From positions 2,252,734-2,316,733 of the forward strand of contig NZ_CH672427.1 of NCBI RefSeq assembly GCF_000153205.1: a stretch of DNA of 64,000 bases, given 5' to 3'. The translations under genes were made by a program, and so were the position numbers. Below the pieces are notes generated by a model, which was not told the origin of the DNA, did not search any database, and was given only the letters and a program-made list of their open reading frames with translations. Shown here piece after piece: positions 30,326-40,613 of this stretch (position 1 is the first letter of the stretch; every line of letters starts with the position of its first letter). Source of the DNA: Nitrococcus mobilis Nb-231. Lineage in GTDB: Bacteria > Pseudomonadota > Gammaproteobacteria > Nitrococcales > Nitrococcaceae.

Positions 30326-30960
30326 CGCCCCGCCCCGCGGTCGAGTCCCTGTTGCAGTCGCCGTACGCGTGCGGCGAGGCGCTCTACATCTTGATGCAAA
30401 CAATTCACCTCGGTGAAGAAGATATTTACCTCGGCGGCGGCGGGTAAGTCCCGACGCTCCTCGGTGAGGTACTCGCCGAGCGTTTGCAACACGGACTTGC
30501 CGGAGCGGCGCAGCCAGCTTGTGGAGCCTCTTACCGCCTGGCCCAACTGATGCGCCACGATGTCACCGGTGAACTGAGCGATCTGTTCCTCCCAATCCAC
30601 CTCGAGATCGGCGAACAGCCGGCGTGCGTCTTGTGCAACCCCAACGTCTCCTGAGAACTCGATTTTGGCACCGCGGCGATCGGCGGAGATAACCGGCCCG
30701 AGCAGCCCGACGAAGCTGCTGCGTATCCGAGCCGCCGGCTCGCTAGCCGATGTCGGCGAGACGAACCGAAGCCCTGTCTCACTGAACAAGATAAGAAAAT
30801 TGAGCTCGAGGTCGGTGAGCTCCATACCTAACCGGTAGCCTGCGAGCTCCCTAAGACGCCGTGGCGACGCCGGATCTGCGGTCAGCAGGCGATTAACGGC
30901 TGCCTCGATCACGCGCAGTAGGGTTTCTCGGACGGGTTGGGCCAGCGCTGTGAATGCCAT
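30322..30960 (-). CDS. ubiJ: Ubiquinone biosynthesis accessory factor UbiJ (SCP2 domain)
   Basis: UbiJ binds hydrophobic ubiquinone intermediates through an SCP2-like lipid pocket and, with UbiK, helps organise the Ubi complex. The 212-residue protein has an N-terminal SCP2 module (about 1-120; YRLGMELTDLELNFLILF, RIRSSFVGLLG) and a C-terminal helical/coiled part (FFTEVNCLHQDVERLAARVR). It overlaps ubiB by 4 nt and lies 20 bp after ubiE. Confidence 0.9.
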   Translation of the reverse strand: MAFTALAQPVRETLLRVIEAAVNRLLTADPASPRRLRELAGYRLGMELTDLELNFLILFSETGLRFVSPTSASEPAARIRSSFVGLLGPVISADRRGAKIEFSGDVGVAQDARRLFADLEVDWEEQIAQFTGDIVAHQLGQAVRGSTSWLRRSGKSVLQTLGEYLTEERRDLPAAAEVNIFFTEVNCLHQDVERLAARVRRLQQGLDRGAGR

Positions 30961-30980
30961 GAGCGTCTAACAGCCTAATA

Positions 30981-31754
30981 TTAATATACATGTCCGCGAT
31001 GTACGGCGACCAAGCCGCCGCTGAGATTGACATAGTCGCAGTCCTCGAACCCCGCCGCCTCCATCATAGCCTTGAGGGTTTGTTGGTCGGGGTGCCTGCG
31101 GATGGATTCGGCAAGATAGCGGTAACTGTCCTGATCGCGGGCGACGAACCGTCCCAAAAGAGGCAAAAAACGCAAGGAGTAGAGATCGTAGAGTGGCCGA
31201 AGTGGTCGTACATAGAGCGATGAAAACTCCAATATAATGGCCCGACCCGCCGGCCGCAGCACGCGCCGTATGGCCTCCAGGGCGCGTTCTTTATGCGTGA
31301 AGTTGCGTAAGCCAAAGCCGATGGTGACCCGTTCGAAGCTCTGGTCGGGAAAAGGCAGCCGCTCAGCATCAGCAATCGCATAGCCTACATTGCCAACGAT
31401 ACCGGCATCGGTTAGGCGATCCCGTCCCAGAGTGAGCATCGCGGGGTTGATGTCGCAGGCCATCACGAACCCAGTTGGGCCGACTCGGTTAGCGATCGAC
31501 CGACTCAAATCGGCGGTGCCAGCCGCGAGATCCAGCACCCGATGCCCTGGGCGCAATCCGGCGAACCGCAGCGCCTGTTGTTTCCACAGCCTATGCAGGC
31601 CAAGCGACATCAGATCGTTCATGAGGTCGTAGCGCTGTGCCACGGACTCGAATACTTGGCCTACCCGGCGCGTCTTTTCCGTCGGCGACACGGTCTGAAA
31701 ACCGAAGTGCGTCTCCTCCGGGGTTGGTGGGTGCTCGCTCGACACCGCTATCAT
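30981..31754 (-). CDS. ubiE: Ubiquinone/menaquinone C-methyltransferase UbiE
   Basis: A SAM-dependent C-methylase of the quinone ring. The 257-residue protein has THFGFQTVSPTEKTRRVGQV at the N-terminus, motif I VLDLAAGTADLS, ACDINPAMLTLGRDRL, and the signature IGFGLRNFTHKERALEAIRR. It ends in NLSGGLVAVHRGHVY. It overlaps the upstream DUF971 gene by 4 nt, so DUF971-ubiE-ubiJ-ubiB read as one minus-strand operon. Confidence 0.97.
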   Translation of the reverse strand: MIAVSSEHPPTPEETHFGFQTVSPTEKTRRVGQVFESVAQRYDLMNDLMSLGLHRLWKQQALRFAGLRPGHRVLDLAAGTADLSRSIANRVGPTGFVMACDINPAMLTLGRDRLTDAGIVGNVGYAIADAERLPFPDQSFERVTIGFGLRNFTHKERALEAIRRVLRPAGRAIILEFSSLYVRPLRPLYDLYSLRFLPLLGRFVARDQDSYRYLAESIRRHPDQQTLKAMMEAAGFEDCDYVNLSGGLVAVHRGHVY

Positions 31755-32146
31755 TCCTCCTTGCCGGTGGCATCGCGCGGGCAGCCGGCCTGCTCCAATG
31801 CCTCAAGATAGGCCTGCCAGTAGTGTTCCTTATTGGTAGCCAGATCGTATAGCAAAGCCCAAGAGTATAGCCCCGTACAGTGGCCGTCGTCGAAGAGAAG
31901 CTTTACGGCGTACTGACCTACCGGCTCGATGGCGGTGATGGCGACTTTCTCTTTGCCGAGTTGCAGTATTTGCTCTCCGGGACCGTGGCCGCGCACTTCG
32001 GCCGAAGGCGAATAGACGCGCAAATATTCGGCAGCCAGTTCGAACCGACTGCCGTCATCGAACCAGACCTCGAGCATTCGGGCGCGCCGATGCAGACGAA
32101 TATCCGTCGGGGTGCGTTCGGTTGCCGTTCTGTACGGTCTGCGCAT
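31751..32146 (-). CDS. DUF971 domain protein (GBBH-like N-terminal)
   Basis: A 131-residue protein with the DUF971 fold found at the N-terminus of gamma-butyrobetaine hydroxylases (IRLHRRARMLEVWFDDGSRF, LAAEYLRVYSPSAEVRGHG, LFDDGHCTGLYSWALLYDLA). Stand-alone members next to hslUV and ubiE are common in proteobacteria; some are linked to Fe-S proteins, but no function is established. It overlaps ubiE by 4 nt and follows hslU by 74 bp. Confidence 0.85.
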   Translation of the reverse strand: MRRPYRTATERTPTDIRLHRRARMLEVWFDDGSRFELAAEYLRVYSPSAEVRGHGPGEQILQLGKEKVAITAIEPVGQYAVKLLFDDGHCTGLYSWALLYDLATNKEHYWQAYLEALEQAGCPRDATGKEE

Positions 32147-32220
32147 CGTCTATCGTTCCTCTGCACGGCTTGCAAGTGTGGCGCGCTGCCGACTAAGCCG
32201 AGCCAGCGCGAAGCGGTTAG

Positions 32221-33546
32221 TTAGAGGATGTAGCGGCTGAGGTCTTGATCGCGCGCCAGATCGGCTAAATGTTCGTCGACATAATGGTCATCGATGCGTA
32301 CCAACTCCTCGGCCCGGTCGGGGGCTTCGTAGGATACCGTCTCCAGCAAGCGTTCCATCACGGTGTGGAGCCGTCGGGCACCGATATTCTCGGTGCGCTC
32401 GTTAACCTCCCAGGCCACTTCTGCAATGCGGTCGACGCCCTCCTTCGTGAACTCGAGACGCACGCCTTCGGTCGCTATCAGTGCTTGATATTGGCGTACA
32501 AGGGAGGCATCCGGTTCGGTGAGAATACGTACGAAATCGTCTACGGTGAGCGGGTCAAGTTCCACCCGGATAGGCAGTCGGCCCTGTAGTTCCGGAATCA
32601 GGTCGGAGGGCTTGGACAGGTGGAAGGCTCCGGAGGCGATGAACAGAATATGGTTGGTGTTGATCATGCCGTGTTTGGTGGAAACAGTAGAGCCTTCCAC
32701 CAATGGCAAGAGATCGCGCTGAACGCCCTCACGCGAGACATCCATGCCGCTGCCGTGCTCGCCGCGTTTGGCGACCTTGTCGATCTCGTCCAGGAAAACG
32801 ATGCCGTTTTGCTCTACGGCCTCGAGTGCTTTGCGCTTGACCTCCTCCTCGTTGACCAGTTTGGCGCCTTCCTCTTCCCTGAGAACACGCCAGGCATCTT
32901 TGATCTTCATGCGGCGTGTTCGGGTGCGCTCCCCAGTTAAATTCTGAAACATGTTTTGTAGCTGCCCGGTCATTTCCTCCATCCCCGGCGGCGCCATGAT
33001 TTCCATTCCGATGGGGGCGCTACGTACCTCTATTTCAATCTCACGCGCGTCGAGATCCCCTTCCCGCAGCTTCTTGCGCATTTTCTGCCGAGTGGCATCG
33101 GCGCTTTCGTCCTCGGTTCCGAAACCTCGTGCCCGGGGCAGCAGTGTGTCGAGAATGCGCTCTTCGGCGGCGTCCAGAGCTGCGGTCGTTACCTTCTCCA
33201 TTTCTTGCTGCCGAGTCATCTTAACGGCGATATCCGCCAAATCACGGATCATGGACTCGACGTCTCGGCCGACATAGCCGACTTCTGTGAATTTTGTGGC
33301 CTCGATCTTGATAAACGGCGCACCCGCGAGCTTCGCCAGGCGCCGGGCGATCTCGGTTTTACCGACGCCGGTCGGTCCGATCATCAAAATGTTCTTGGGC
33401 GTGATCTCGGCGCGCAGCGCCTCATCGACCTGCATGCGCCGCCAGCGGTTGCGCAAGGCAATCGCCACCGCCTGTTTGGCTCTCGCCTGGCCGATAATGT
33501 ATTTGTCGAGCTCCTGGACGATCTCCCGGGGAGTCATTTGAGACAT
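32221..33546 (-). CDS. hslU: ATP-dependent protease ATPase subunit HslU
   Basis: The AAA+ unfoldase of the HslVU protease. The 441-residue protein begins [20 protein letters not shown]. It has Walker [11 protein letters not shown], the pore loop GYVGRDVES, the I-domain (about 110-240), Walker [15 protein letters not shown], sensor [17 protein letters not shown], and the C-terminal DQDLSRYIL that activates HslV. I chose ATG 33546; a GTG three codons upstream is possible. It follows hslV by 32 bp. Confidence 0.97.
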   Translation of the reverse strand: MSQMTPREIVQELDKYIIGQARAKQAVAIALRNRWRRMQVDEALRAEITPKNILMIGPTGVGKTEIARRLAKLAGAPFIKIEATKFTEVGYVGRDVESMIRDLADIAVKMTRQQEMEKVTTAALDAAEERILDTLLPRARGFGTEDESADATRQKMRKKLREGDLDAREIEIEVRSAPIGMEIMAPPGMEEMTGQLQNMFQNLTGERTRTRRMKIKDAWRVLREEEGAKLVNEEEVKRKALEAVEQNGIVFLDEIDKVAKRGEHGSGMDVSREGVQRDLLPLVEGSTVSTKHGMINTNHILFIASGAFHLSKPSDLIPELQGRLPIRVELDPLTVDDFVRILTEPDASLVRQYQALIATEGVRLEFTKEGVDRIAEVAWEVNERTENIGARRLHTVMERLLETVSYEAPDRAEELVRIDDHYVDEHLADLARDQDLSRYIL

Positions 33547-33578
33547 GGTGGTCACTCTTCGGCTAGCAAGGGCTTGGC

Positions 33579-34121
33579 TCAGCCGGCCCCCAGCTCTTCT
33601 ATGGCTAAGTGATGATTGGTGTAGATGCAGATGTCGGCTGCGATATTAAGGGATCGCTCCACGATCTCGCGCGCCGAGAGCTGCGTATTTTCCAACAGCG
33701 CCGTGGCCGCGGCCTGGGCGTAGGCGCCGCCGGAACCGATGGCTATTAGATCGTGCTCTGGCTCGACTACATCCCCGTTGCCGGAGAGCATGAGCAGCGA
33801 TTCCGTATTCGCTACGACCAGCAGGGCCTCCAGCCGCCGCAGAACTCGATCCGAGCGCCAGTCCTTGGCCATTTCGACGGCGGCGCGAGTCAGGTTGCCA
33901 CGGTGCTTCTCGAGCTGACCCTCGAAGCGTTCGAACAGCGTGAACGCATCCGCCGTTCCGCCGGCGAAGCCGGCTAGAATGTGACCGTGGAAAAGCCGTC
34001 GAACCTTACGGGCATTACCTTTCATGACGGTATCACCCAGGGTGACCTGGCCGTCGCCGCCGACCACGGCGCGCCCATTGCGGCGTAGCGCAATGATGGT
34101 TGTGCCTTGGAACTGCCTCAC
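33579..34121 (-). CDS. hslV: ATP-dependent protease proteolytic subunit HslV
   Basis: The proteasome-like threonine peptidase partner of HslU. The 180-residue protein has the processing site [14 protein letters not shown], which exposes the catalytic Thr after a 6-residue propeptide. [20 protein letters not shown] and [18 protein letters not shown] follow. It is the first gene of hslV-hslU. The 186-bp spacer to xerC contains a TTGAAA that could be part of a heat-shock promoter, but the -10 match is poor. Confidence 0.97.
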   Translation of the reverse strand: MRQFQGTTIIALRRNGRAVVGGDGQVTLGDTVMKGNARKVRRLFHGHILAGFAGGTADAFTLFERFEGQLEKHRGNLTRAAVEMAKDWRSDRVLRRLEALLVVANTESLLMLSGNGDVVEPEHDLIAIGSGGAYAQAAATALLENTQLSAREIVERSLNIAADICIYTNHHLAIEELGAG

Positions 34122-34307
34122 GATCAGAACCTCGTTTGATACGACTGAAGCACCGCTTTAGCTACCGCAGCTCGAATCAAGCTATCTTACATGGAATGGA
34201 GGTAAGGGCGGGGGCCGGATTTTCAAAGTAACGCCTATCGATGTTTAGCGGAAGCTTTGAGCTGGTGCATGGGGACTGTTAACGGTATCTGTCCGCCGTA
34301 GAGCGCG

Positions 34308-35225
34308 TCATCCCGGCTCCCGGGGCTTGCGCCGGGCACGGGGATGAGCTGCATCGTAGACTTTGGTGAGATGCTGGAAATCCAAATGAGTGTAGACCTG
34401 GGTCGTGCCGATATGGGCATGGCCTAGGAGCTCTTGGACGGCGCGTAGATCACCGCTCGATTCGAGCAAATGCGAAGCGAAAGAGTGGCGCAGCATGTGC
34501 GGATGCACCCGCCGGTGCAAGCCCCGCCGCTGGGCAAGCCGCTCCAGGCGCACTTGAATGGATCGATGACTCAATCGTCGGCCGTGGCGAGCGACGAACA
34601 GCGCCGGTTCGTCCGAGCGGGCGAGCCCAGGGCGGAGCGTAAGCCAACGCAGGAGCGCGCAACGGGCTTGGCGGCCGATTGGGACCACACGCATCTTGCA
34701 GCCCTTGCCCGTCACCCGCAGCTCGGCTTCTCGTCCCGTGACGGCATCGGTGGATAGACCCGCCAACTCGGCCAACCGTAAGCCGCAGGAATACAGCAAC
34801 TCGAACATGGCCACATCGCGCACCCGCAGCGGGTCCGAGGCCGGCGGTTCATCCAACAAATGGGCTGTTTCATCGACGTCCAGCGCTTCGGGCAGGCGTT
34901 GCCTGGTCTTGGGTGCCCGCACGCCCGTGCCGGGATTGGACCGGGTCACCCCTTCGCGGATGAGGTAGCGATAGAGTGTGCGGATGCTCGAGAGCATGCG
35001 CTGTAGGGATCGGCCCGCCAAGCCGGAGCGATGGCGCCAGGCGATAAAGCGGCGAATATGTGTGGCGTTGACTTGCTCCCAACCGCTAAGACCGAGGGCG
35101 CCGCAGTAGCCTGCCAGTGTCTCCAAGTCGCGGCGGTAATGCTGACGAGTCAGCCGGGCAAGGCGCCGTTCGGTGCGCAGATGGGCATCGAACCGCTCGA
35201 GCCAACAACTCATCCGATCGTTCAC
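34308..35225 (-). CDS. xerC: Tyrosine recombinase XerC
   Basis: Resolves chromosome dimers at dif together with XerD. The 305-residue protein has an N-terminal SAM-like core-binding domain (about 5-90). The catalytic residues are visible: Arg in SCGLRLAELAGL, Lys in VTGKGCKMRVVPIG, HMLRHSFASHLLES, LLGHAHIGTTQVY and the nucleophile Tyr in QVYTHLDFQHL. The GTG start overlaps the DUF484 stop (GTGA). The dapF-DUF484-xerC order supports XerC over XerD. Confidence 0.95.
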   Translation of the reverse strand: MNDRMSCWLERFDAHLRTERRLARLTRQHYRRDLETLAGYCGALGLSGWEQVNATHIRRFIAWRHRSGLAGRSLQRMLSSIRTLYRYLIREGVTRSNPGTGVRAPKTRQRLPEALDVDETAHLLDEPPASDPLRVRDVAMFELLYSCGLRLAELAGLSTDAVTGREAELRVTGKGCKMRVVPIGRQARCALLRWLTLRPGLARSDEPALFVARHGRRLSHRSIQVRLERLAQRRGLHRRVHPHMLRHSFASHLLESSGDLRAVQELLGHAHIGTTQVYTHLDFQHLTKVYDAAHPRARRKPREPG

Positions 35226-35911
35226 GCGCGGCTCGCTGACAAGTGGCGTTGAATGGCCCGTTCCAGCAGGGCGCCGAGCTGACGCAAGAATATTGTGCCT
35301 TGGTCGGGGCGGTAATGCTTGGGATTGTGGCTGCCGATGGCGAGCAGACCCTGGGTGGCGCCATCGGCTAGCGGGATAAGCGCTGCTGACTTGACCCCGG
35401 TGGCGAGTTCGCCGAATGCAAGCCGCATATCCTCATCGTTGAGCCGCCCACAGATCGGGCGATCGCCACCCAGAAGTTTGGCCAATCGAGCCGCGCTGGG
35501 GTGATCGGGTGGCCAGACCGACGCATTGGCCTGCGCCGGCAGCGCCGTTATGAGAATGATATGAACGGCATCGACATGAAAGCTTTGCTGCAAGCTTTGT
35601 CGCAGTGCATCGCAAACCGTCTCCAGGCTGTCGGCGTCCAACAACTCCAGGGTTAGACGATGGAGTTGCCGCATGAGTCGATCATTGCTGCGCGCGATGC
35701 GCAGCAACTCGTCCAGGCGGGCGCGTAGTCGTGCGGTTTCATCGCGCAGCACCTGTACCTGGTATTCGATCAGGGAGCGGGCGGGGCGGACATCGTGCGG
35801 GATATGCAACTCAGCGGCCAATTCCCGTTGGCGGAGGAAGAAATCCGGATGCCGCCGCAGATACTCGGCGATCAGGATTTCGTCAAGGCTTTCTGCCCGT
35901 TGTGTGCTCAT
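35222..35911 (-). CDS. DUF484 family protein (GAF-like)
   Basis: A 229-residue DUF484 protein, the family of E. coli YigA. It has an N-terminal segment typical of the family (IAEYLRRHPDFFLRQRELAA), a coiled region (about 50-90), then a GAF-like domain ending SAALIPLADGATQGLLAIGS and HYRPDQGTIFLRQLGALLER. Function unknown. Its fixed place between dapF and xerC and the 4-nt overlap with xerC indicate co-expression. Confidence 0.88.
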   Translation of the reverse strand: MSTQRAESLDEILIAEYLRRHPDFFLRQRELAAELHIPHDVRPARSLIEYQVQVLRDETARLRARLDELLRIARSNDRLMRQLHRLTLELLDADSLETVCDALRQSLQQSFHVDAVHIILITALPAQANASVWPPDHPSAARLAKLLGGDRPICGRLNDEDMRLAFGELATGVKSAALIPLADGATQGLLAIGSHNPKHYRPDQGTIFLRQLGALLERAIQRHLSASRA

Positions 35912-36045
35912 CGATTTTGTCCCCGCCTGTGTGCGCTTGCTTTATTCTCCCGGAGCCGATCGCTGGCCGAGTTCCGTACGTTTTGGTTAAGGCTGACAGC
36001 GGTTCTTCCCGTGAGCCGTTCTGCATAGCCGAGGCTGGTGCGCTG

Positions 36046-36879
36046 TTAAAGTCGGATCTCCCCTTCATAGACCGTTAGTGCCGGGCCGGTCATCCAAACG
36101 GATGTATCGCCGCCGTCCCAATATATCATTAGCTCCCCGCCGGGAAGATTCACTTTTACCCGGGCATCCAGCAGGCCGCGCAGCCGGCCGGAGACGACCG
36201 CCGCGCAGGCACCGGTCCCACAAGCCGGAGTCTCTCCAGCCCCGCGTTCGTAGACTCGCAGACGAATCCGATCTCGGCTTATCACCTGCATAAAACCGAC
36301 ATTGACCCGTTGCGGGAAATCCGCATGCTCCATGATGAGCGGGCCGAATGTGTCGATGGGTGCGGAATCGATGTCATCGACCTGCAGCACGGCATGGGGG
36401 TTGCCCATCGATACGGCTCCAATCATGATGCGCTTGTCCTCCAGCGCGAGTGCGTATTCGCTGGCCTGCTTGGTCGGGCGGAAGGGAATCCGCTCCGGCT
36501 CCAGAACCGGCGGCCCCATGTTGACCGCAATTGCGCCATCGTCGCACAAGTGCACCAGGGTTAGGCCGTTGCGTGTTTCCACCCGTAGTTCGTGTTGTTC
36601 GAGCAACGCTTTTTCGTGGAGGAACCGCGCCAGGCAGCGGACCCCATTGCCGCAGTGTTCGACCTCGCCGCCGTCGGCGTTGAAAACCCGATAGCGGATA
36701 TCGGTATCCGGCCGTTGTGGCCGTTCGGCGAGCAATACTTGATCACAGCCGATGCCAAGCCGACGGTTCGATAACTGCCGGATTTGATCAGAACTGAGCG
36801 CCACCGTCTGGCTCATTGCGTCGATTACGATAAAATCGTTGCCCAGCGCTTGCATCTTGGTGAAGCGTAGCTTCGTCAT
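36046..36879 (-). CDS. dapF: Diaminopimelate epimerase
   Basis: Interconverts LL- and meso-diaminopimelate for lysine and peptidoglycan synthesis. The 277-residue protein starts FTKMQALGNDFIVIDA. Both catalytic cysteines are present, in EHCGNGVRCLARFL and TPACGTGACAAVVSG. GNPHAVLQVDD supports the family. It follows lysA by 65 bp in the lptM-lysA-dapF-DUF484-xerC run. Confidence 0.97.
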   Translation of the reverse strand: MTKLRFTKMQALGNDFIVIDAMSQTVALSSDQIRQLSNRRLGIGCDQVLLAERPQRPDTDIRYRVFNADGGEVEHCGNGVRCLARFLHEKALLEQHELRVETRNGLTLVHLCDDGAIAVNMGPPVLEPERIPFRPTKQASEYALALEDKRIMIGAVSMGNPHAVLQVDDIDSAPIDTFGPLIMEHADFPQRVNVGFMQVISRDRIRLRVYERGAGETPACGTGACAAVVSGRLRGLLDARVKVNLPGGELMIYWDGGDTSVWMTGPALTVYEGEIRL

Positions 36880-36944
36880 GCTCTACTCGTGGTTCTAACC
36901 GTGCTAGCAAGTGAAACGCAATTCGACTCACACAGCGAGCGTGC

Positions 36945-38222
36945 TCAGCGCTCGGGTCCGAGCATCACCAGGCGCTCGCCGGCCCAGAGCGCGTCGCTGC
37001 ATTCGCGCTCGCGTATTAGGTGGATCACTTCGCCGTCGGCCAGCAGCTCAGCGGGCCGCGGCCGACTATTGTAGTTGGAGCTCATGACAAAACCATAGGC
37101 ACCGGCCGAGCGCACGGCCAGAAGGTCGCCCGCTGCCAGGGCCAACTCGCGATCCCTTGCCAGAAAATCGGCGCTCTCGCAGACCGGGCCCACCACGTCG
37201 TAGCGCCGAGTTGGAGTGTCGCCTTCCCGTGGAACGACCGCCTCGATGGCCATCCAGGCATCATAAAGTGCCGGGCGCAGTAAATCGTTCATCGCGGCAT
37301 CGACGATGGCGAAATGCCGCTGCGCGGTGTGTTTCAGATATTCCACTCGGGTGAGCAGCACGCCGGCATTACCGACGATGGCGCGCCCTGGCTCCAGCAA
37401 AACCCGCAGCGGGCGACTTTCCAGGCGGGCAAGTAATTGTCGGGCATAGGTGCCGATCGATGGGGGTGTCTCATCCCGGTACCGAATAGCTACGCCACCG
37501 CCGACATCTAGGTGACTGATCTCAATGCCCTGTCCTTGCAGTCGATCGATTAGCGCCAATACCCGTTCCAGGGCGTCGGTAATTGGTTCGATTCGGGTGA
37601 GCTGCGAGCCGATGTGGAAGTCGACCCCGGTAACATCGATGCCGGGCAGATCGGCCGCTCGTCGGTAAACCCGTTCGACCGCGTGAATGTCGATGCCGAA
37701 CTTGTTCTCGCTCAGCCCCGTGGCGATGTACGGGTGTGTGTCAGGGTCGACATCTGGGTTGATCCGCAGCGATACGCGTGCGCGTCGGTTTAAAGATTGG
37801 GCTACTGCGGCCAAGCGCTCGAGCTCCGGTTCCGACTCCACATTGAAGCAGAGAATACCGACCTCCAAGGCCCGGCGCATCTCCGCCTCGGTCTTAGCCA
37901 CGCCTGAGAACACCACCTTGGCGGGATCACCCCCGGCGGCGAGTACGCGCTCGAGTTCGCCGCCGGAGACGATATCGAAACCGGAGCCGAGCCGGGCGAG
38001 TAAATTGAGGACCGCCAGGTTGGAGTTGGCTTTGACGGCATAGCAGATGAGATGGTCATGGCCGGCGAAGGCGTCGTCGAAGACCCGCCAAGCGGCCTCG
38101 ATAGCCCGGCGCGAATAGACATAACAGGGGGTTCCGAAGCGTTTCGCCACGCTCGGTAATGCTATATCCTCGGCATGCAGAACCCCGTTGCGCAGCGTAA
38201 AGTTGTTCAAGAAGTCGTTCAT
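36945..38222 (-). CDS. lysA: Diaminopimelate decarboxylase
   Basis: The PLP enzyme that converts meso-diaminopimelate to lysine. The 425-residue protein has PLP-Lys in ICYAVKANSNLAVLNLLA, GSGFDIVSGGELERVLAAG, GVDFHIGSQ, LLEPGRAIVGNAG, and catalytic GPVCESADFLARDRELA. ATG 38222 aligns with the family start and overlaps the lptM stop (ATGA). The open frame continues upstream through lptM in another phase and is not coding for lysA. Confidence 0.97.
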   Translation of the reverse strand: MNDFLNNFTLRNGVLHAEDIALPSVAKRFGTPCYVYSRRAIEAAWRVFDDAFAGHDHLICYAVKANSNLAVLNLLARLGSGFDIVSGGELERVLAAGGDPAKVVFSGVAKTEAEMRRALEVGILCFNVESEPELERLAAVAQSLNRRARVSLRINPDVDPDTHPYIATGLSENKFGIDIHAVERVYRRAADLPGIDVTGVDFHIGSQLTRIEPITDALERVLALIDRLQGQGIEISHLDVGGGVAIRYRDETPPSIGTYARQLLARLESRPLRVLLEPGRAIVGNAGVLLTRVEYLKHTAQRHFAIVDAAMNDLLRPALYDAWMAIEAVVPREGDTPTRRYDVVGPVCESADFLARDRELALAAGDLLAVRSAGAYGFVMSSNYNSRPRPAELLADGEVIHLIRERECSDALWAGERLVMLGPER

Positions 38223-38365
38223 GTGTCGTCTCGCGGAGATGAGCCCGGCTGGGGGAACGCACTGTCGGCGGATTGATCGGGCAGATACAACGGTCCCTTT
38301 AGACCGCAGCTCGTGTTGAGCAGCAATGCTGTGAGCAAAGCGATCCAGGCGAGTCTCCGGAGCAT
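38219..38365 (-). CDS. lptM: LPS-assembly lipoprotein LptM (YifL)
   Basis: A 48-residue lipoprotein with a signal peptide and a lipobox ending LNTSC, followed at once by the family signature CGLKGPLYLP. LptM assists oxidative maturation of the LPS transporter LptD at the outer membrane. Its stop overlaps the lysA start by 4 nt, as is usual for this gene. It is too short for most gene callers. Confidence 0.9.
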   Translation of the reverse strand: MLRRLAWIALLTALLLNTSCGLKGPLYLPDQSADSAFPQPGSSPRDDT

Positions 38366-38488
38366 TAAATCCACCCCCTCCGGCGAACCTACTCAGTATA
38401 GCGGGATGCCGAGTATGTCCCGCGGCCGCTTTTCCCATGGGGCCTTGGTTGTCTGAGTTCTTGAGTGAGCGAGGTTAACAAACTTTGC

Positions 38489-39172
38489 ATGGCTGAAAAG
38501 CTGCTTGAAACCTTAGAGGTCGGGCCGGACGCCCAGGCGCGGGCCGCGGTGATTTGGCTGCACGGGCTCGGTGCCGATGGCCGCGATTTCCAGCCCATCG
38601 TACCGGAGTTGAGTCTTCCCCAGGAGGCACGGATCCGGTTCGTCTTTCCGCACGCACCCTACCGGCCGGTGACCATCAATGGTGGCATGACCATGCGTGC
38701 GTGGTACGACCTGTTGGGGCTGGAGGCCGGATCGCCCCAGGATACGGCGGGTATCCAGGACGGCGAGCGCCGGCTGCGTAAGCTGATCGACCGGGAGATT
38801 CGGCGAGGCGTTGCCGTCGAGCGCATCGTGCTCGCGGGTTTCTCCCAGGGCGGGGCGCTTGCGCTGTATACGGGGCTGCGTTATCCGCAGCGGTTGGCGG
38901 GAATCATGGGCTTGTCGACCTATCTGCCGCTGCATCAGACCGTAGCCGACTCGCGCGCCGAGGATAATGCCAAGACCCCGATATTCATCGCCCATGGCCG
39001 CCAAGATCCGGTGCTGCCGTTCGAGCTCGGCGAGTACACTCGGCGCTGGTTGCAGGAGCGCGGCTACCCGGCGGAGTGGCGCGAGTACGCTATGGGACAT
39101 CAGGTCTGCTTGGAGGAGATCCAGGCCATTGCCGCGTGGCTGCAACGGGTGCTCAGGGAGTCGTCGCACTGA
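38489..39172 (+). CDS. Alpha/beta-hydrolase carboxylesterase (phospholipase/carboxylesterase family)
   Basis: A 227-residue serine hydrolase with oxyanion segment VIWLHGLGADGRDFQPIVPE, nucleophile elbow GFSQGGALALYTG, catalytic Asp in HGRQDPVLPFELG and His near the C-terminus in YAMGHQVCLEEI. It belongs to the acyl-protein-thioesterase-like group of small esterases; the natural substrate is not known. An in-frame GTG at 38465 is a weaker start. It is divergent from lptM and convergent with argH. Confidence 0.9.
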   Translation: MAEKLLETLEVGPDAQARAAVIWLHGLGADGRDFQPIVPELSLPQEARIRFVFPHAPYRPVTINGGMTMRAWYDLLGLEAGSPQDTAGIQDGERRLRKLIDREIRRGVAVERIVLAGFSQGGALALYTGLRYPQRLAGIMGLSTYLPLHQTVADSRAEDNAKTPIFIAHGRQDPVLPFELGEYTRRWLQERGYPAEWREYAMGHQVCLEEIQAIAAWLQRVLRESSH

Positions 39173-39215
39173 GCCGGAGCCGTTGCGATCCGGCGCCACC
39201 GCCGTTGCCTGCCAG

Positions 39216-40613
39216 CTACTGCGCTTGTCCAAGGCGGGCGCGCGCTTTGTCGACCTGAATGCGCACCTGTGCCGGTGCGGTACCGCCGAGGTGGTTACGC
39301 GCTGTAATCGATCCTTCCAGCGAGAGTACCTCAAAGACATCCTCGCCGATGGCGCTCGAGAATTGCCGCAGCTCCTCTAGGGTCAGAGCCGCGAGATCCC
39401 GCCCTTGTTCTATCCCGTAGCGCACGGCCCGGCCCACGATCTCATGGGCCTCGCGGAAGGGGATGGCCTTACGGACCAGATAATCGGCCAAGTCGGTCGC
39501 CGTGGCGAAGCCCAGGCGGGCGATTTCGTAGGTGCGCTCACGTCTTACCACCAGTGCCGGCACCATCTCGGCAAAGGCGCGCAGGCTGGCACGCAGGGTG
39601 TCCGCCGTGTCGAACAGCGGTTCCTTATCTTCTTGATTATCGCGGTTGTAGGCGAGCGGTTGACCCTTCATCAGCGTGAGCAGGGCCTGTAGGTCACCAT
39701 AGACCCGCGCCGTTTTGCCACGTACGAGCTCGGCGACGTCCGGGTTCTTCTTCTGCGGCATGATGGAGGAACCAGTGCAGTAACGATCGGGTAACTCGAT
39801 GAATCCGGCGAGCGGCGAGGCCCAAAGGATCAATTCCTCGGCCATGCGGGATAGATGCGTCATGATGAGTGCGGCGGCGGCGGTGAATTCGATGGCGAAG
39901 TCACGGTCCGAGACCGCATCCAGCGAATTCGCGCTGGGCCGTTCGAAACCGAGTTCGGCACAAGTCTGCTCGCGATCGATGGCAAATGTAGTACCGGCCA
40001 AAGCCGCGGAGCCCAACGGCATGACATTCACTCGCCGGCGGCAGTCGACCAACCGCTGCTCGTCGCGCACCAGCATCTCATACCAGGCGAGCATGTGGTG
40101 ACCGAAGGTGATGGGCTGCGCCACCTGTAGATGAGTAAAACCCGGCATAAGGGTTGTCGCTTCCCGTTCGGCCAGATCGACCAGTCCGGTCTGAAAGGTG
40201 CGCAGTGAAGCGATGACCTCGTCGATGACCTCGCGCAGCCACAGGCGCAGGTCGGTTGCGACTTGATCGTTGCGCGAGCGAGCCGTATGTAGCTTTTTGC
40301 CGGCCTCGCCGATACGCTCGGTCAGCCGCACCTCGATGTTCATGTGCACGTCCTCGAGGGTGGCAGACCAGGCAAAGGTGCCGCGCTCGATCTCGGCCTC
40401 GATTTCGTTGAGCCCTTCTATAATCGCTTGATATTCTTCGGCGGAGAGTATCCCGGCGCGGTTGAGCATGGCCGCGTGCGCCTTGGAGCCGCGGATATCC
40501 TGGCGGTAGAGCCGGCGGTCGAAGTGCTCCGAGGCAGTGAAGCTCTGCACGAGGGCATCCGTGGCCTCGGTGAAGCGCCCGGCCCAGACATGGGTCGAGT
40601 TCTTATCGCTCAT
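39216..40613 (-). CDS. argH: Argininosuccinate lyase
   Basis: Cleaves argininosuccinate to arginine and fumarate, the last step of arginine synthesis. The 465-residue protein has [19 protein letters not shown] at the N-terminus, [40 protein letters not shown], and the fumarase-superfamily signature [12 protein letters not shown]. It stands alone on the minus strand and diverges from algZ, as in pseudomonads. Confidence 0.97.
   Translation of the reverse strand: MSDKNSTHVWAGRFTEATDALVQSFTASEHFDRRLYRQDIRGSKAHAAMLNRAGILSAEEYQAIIEGLNEIEAEIERGTFAWSATLEDVHMNIEVRLTERIGEAGKKLHTARSRNDQVATDLRLWLREVIDEVIASLRTFQTGLVDLAEREATTLMPGFTHLQVAQPITFGHHMLAWYEMLVRDEQRLVDCRRRVNVMPLGSAALAGTTFAIDREQTCAELGFERPSANSLDAVSDRDFAIEFTAAAALIMTHLSRMAEELILWASPLAGFIELPDRYCTGSSIMPQKKNPDVAELVRGKTARVYGDLQALLTLMKGQPLAYNRDNQEDKEPLFDTADTLRASLRAFAEMVPALVVRRERTYEIARLGFATATDLADYLVRKAIPFREAHEIVGRAVRYGIEQGRDLAALTLEELRQFSSAIGEDVFEVLSLEGSITARNHLGGTAPAQVRIQVDKARARLGQAQ

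Noticed and set aside
34200-34307. Heat-shock (sigma32) promoter before hslV
   Set aside because: A TTGAAA is present on the minus strand, but no convincing CCCCAT-type -10 lies at the right distance.
36945-38438. A longer LysA with 72 extra N-terminal residues
   Set aside because: The extra part overlaps lptM in another frame and has no similarity to LysA; the ATG at 38222 fits the family.
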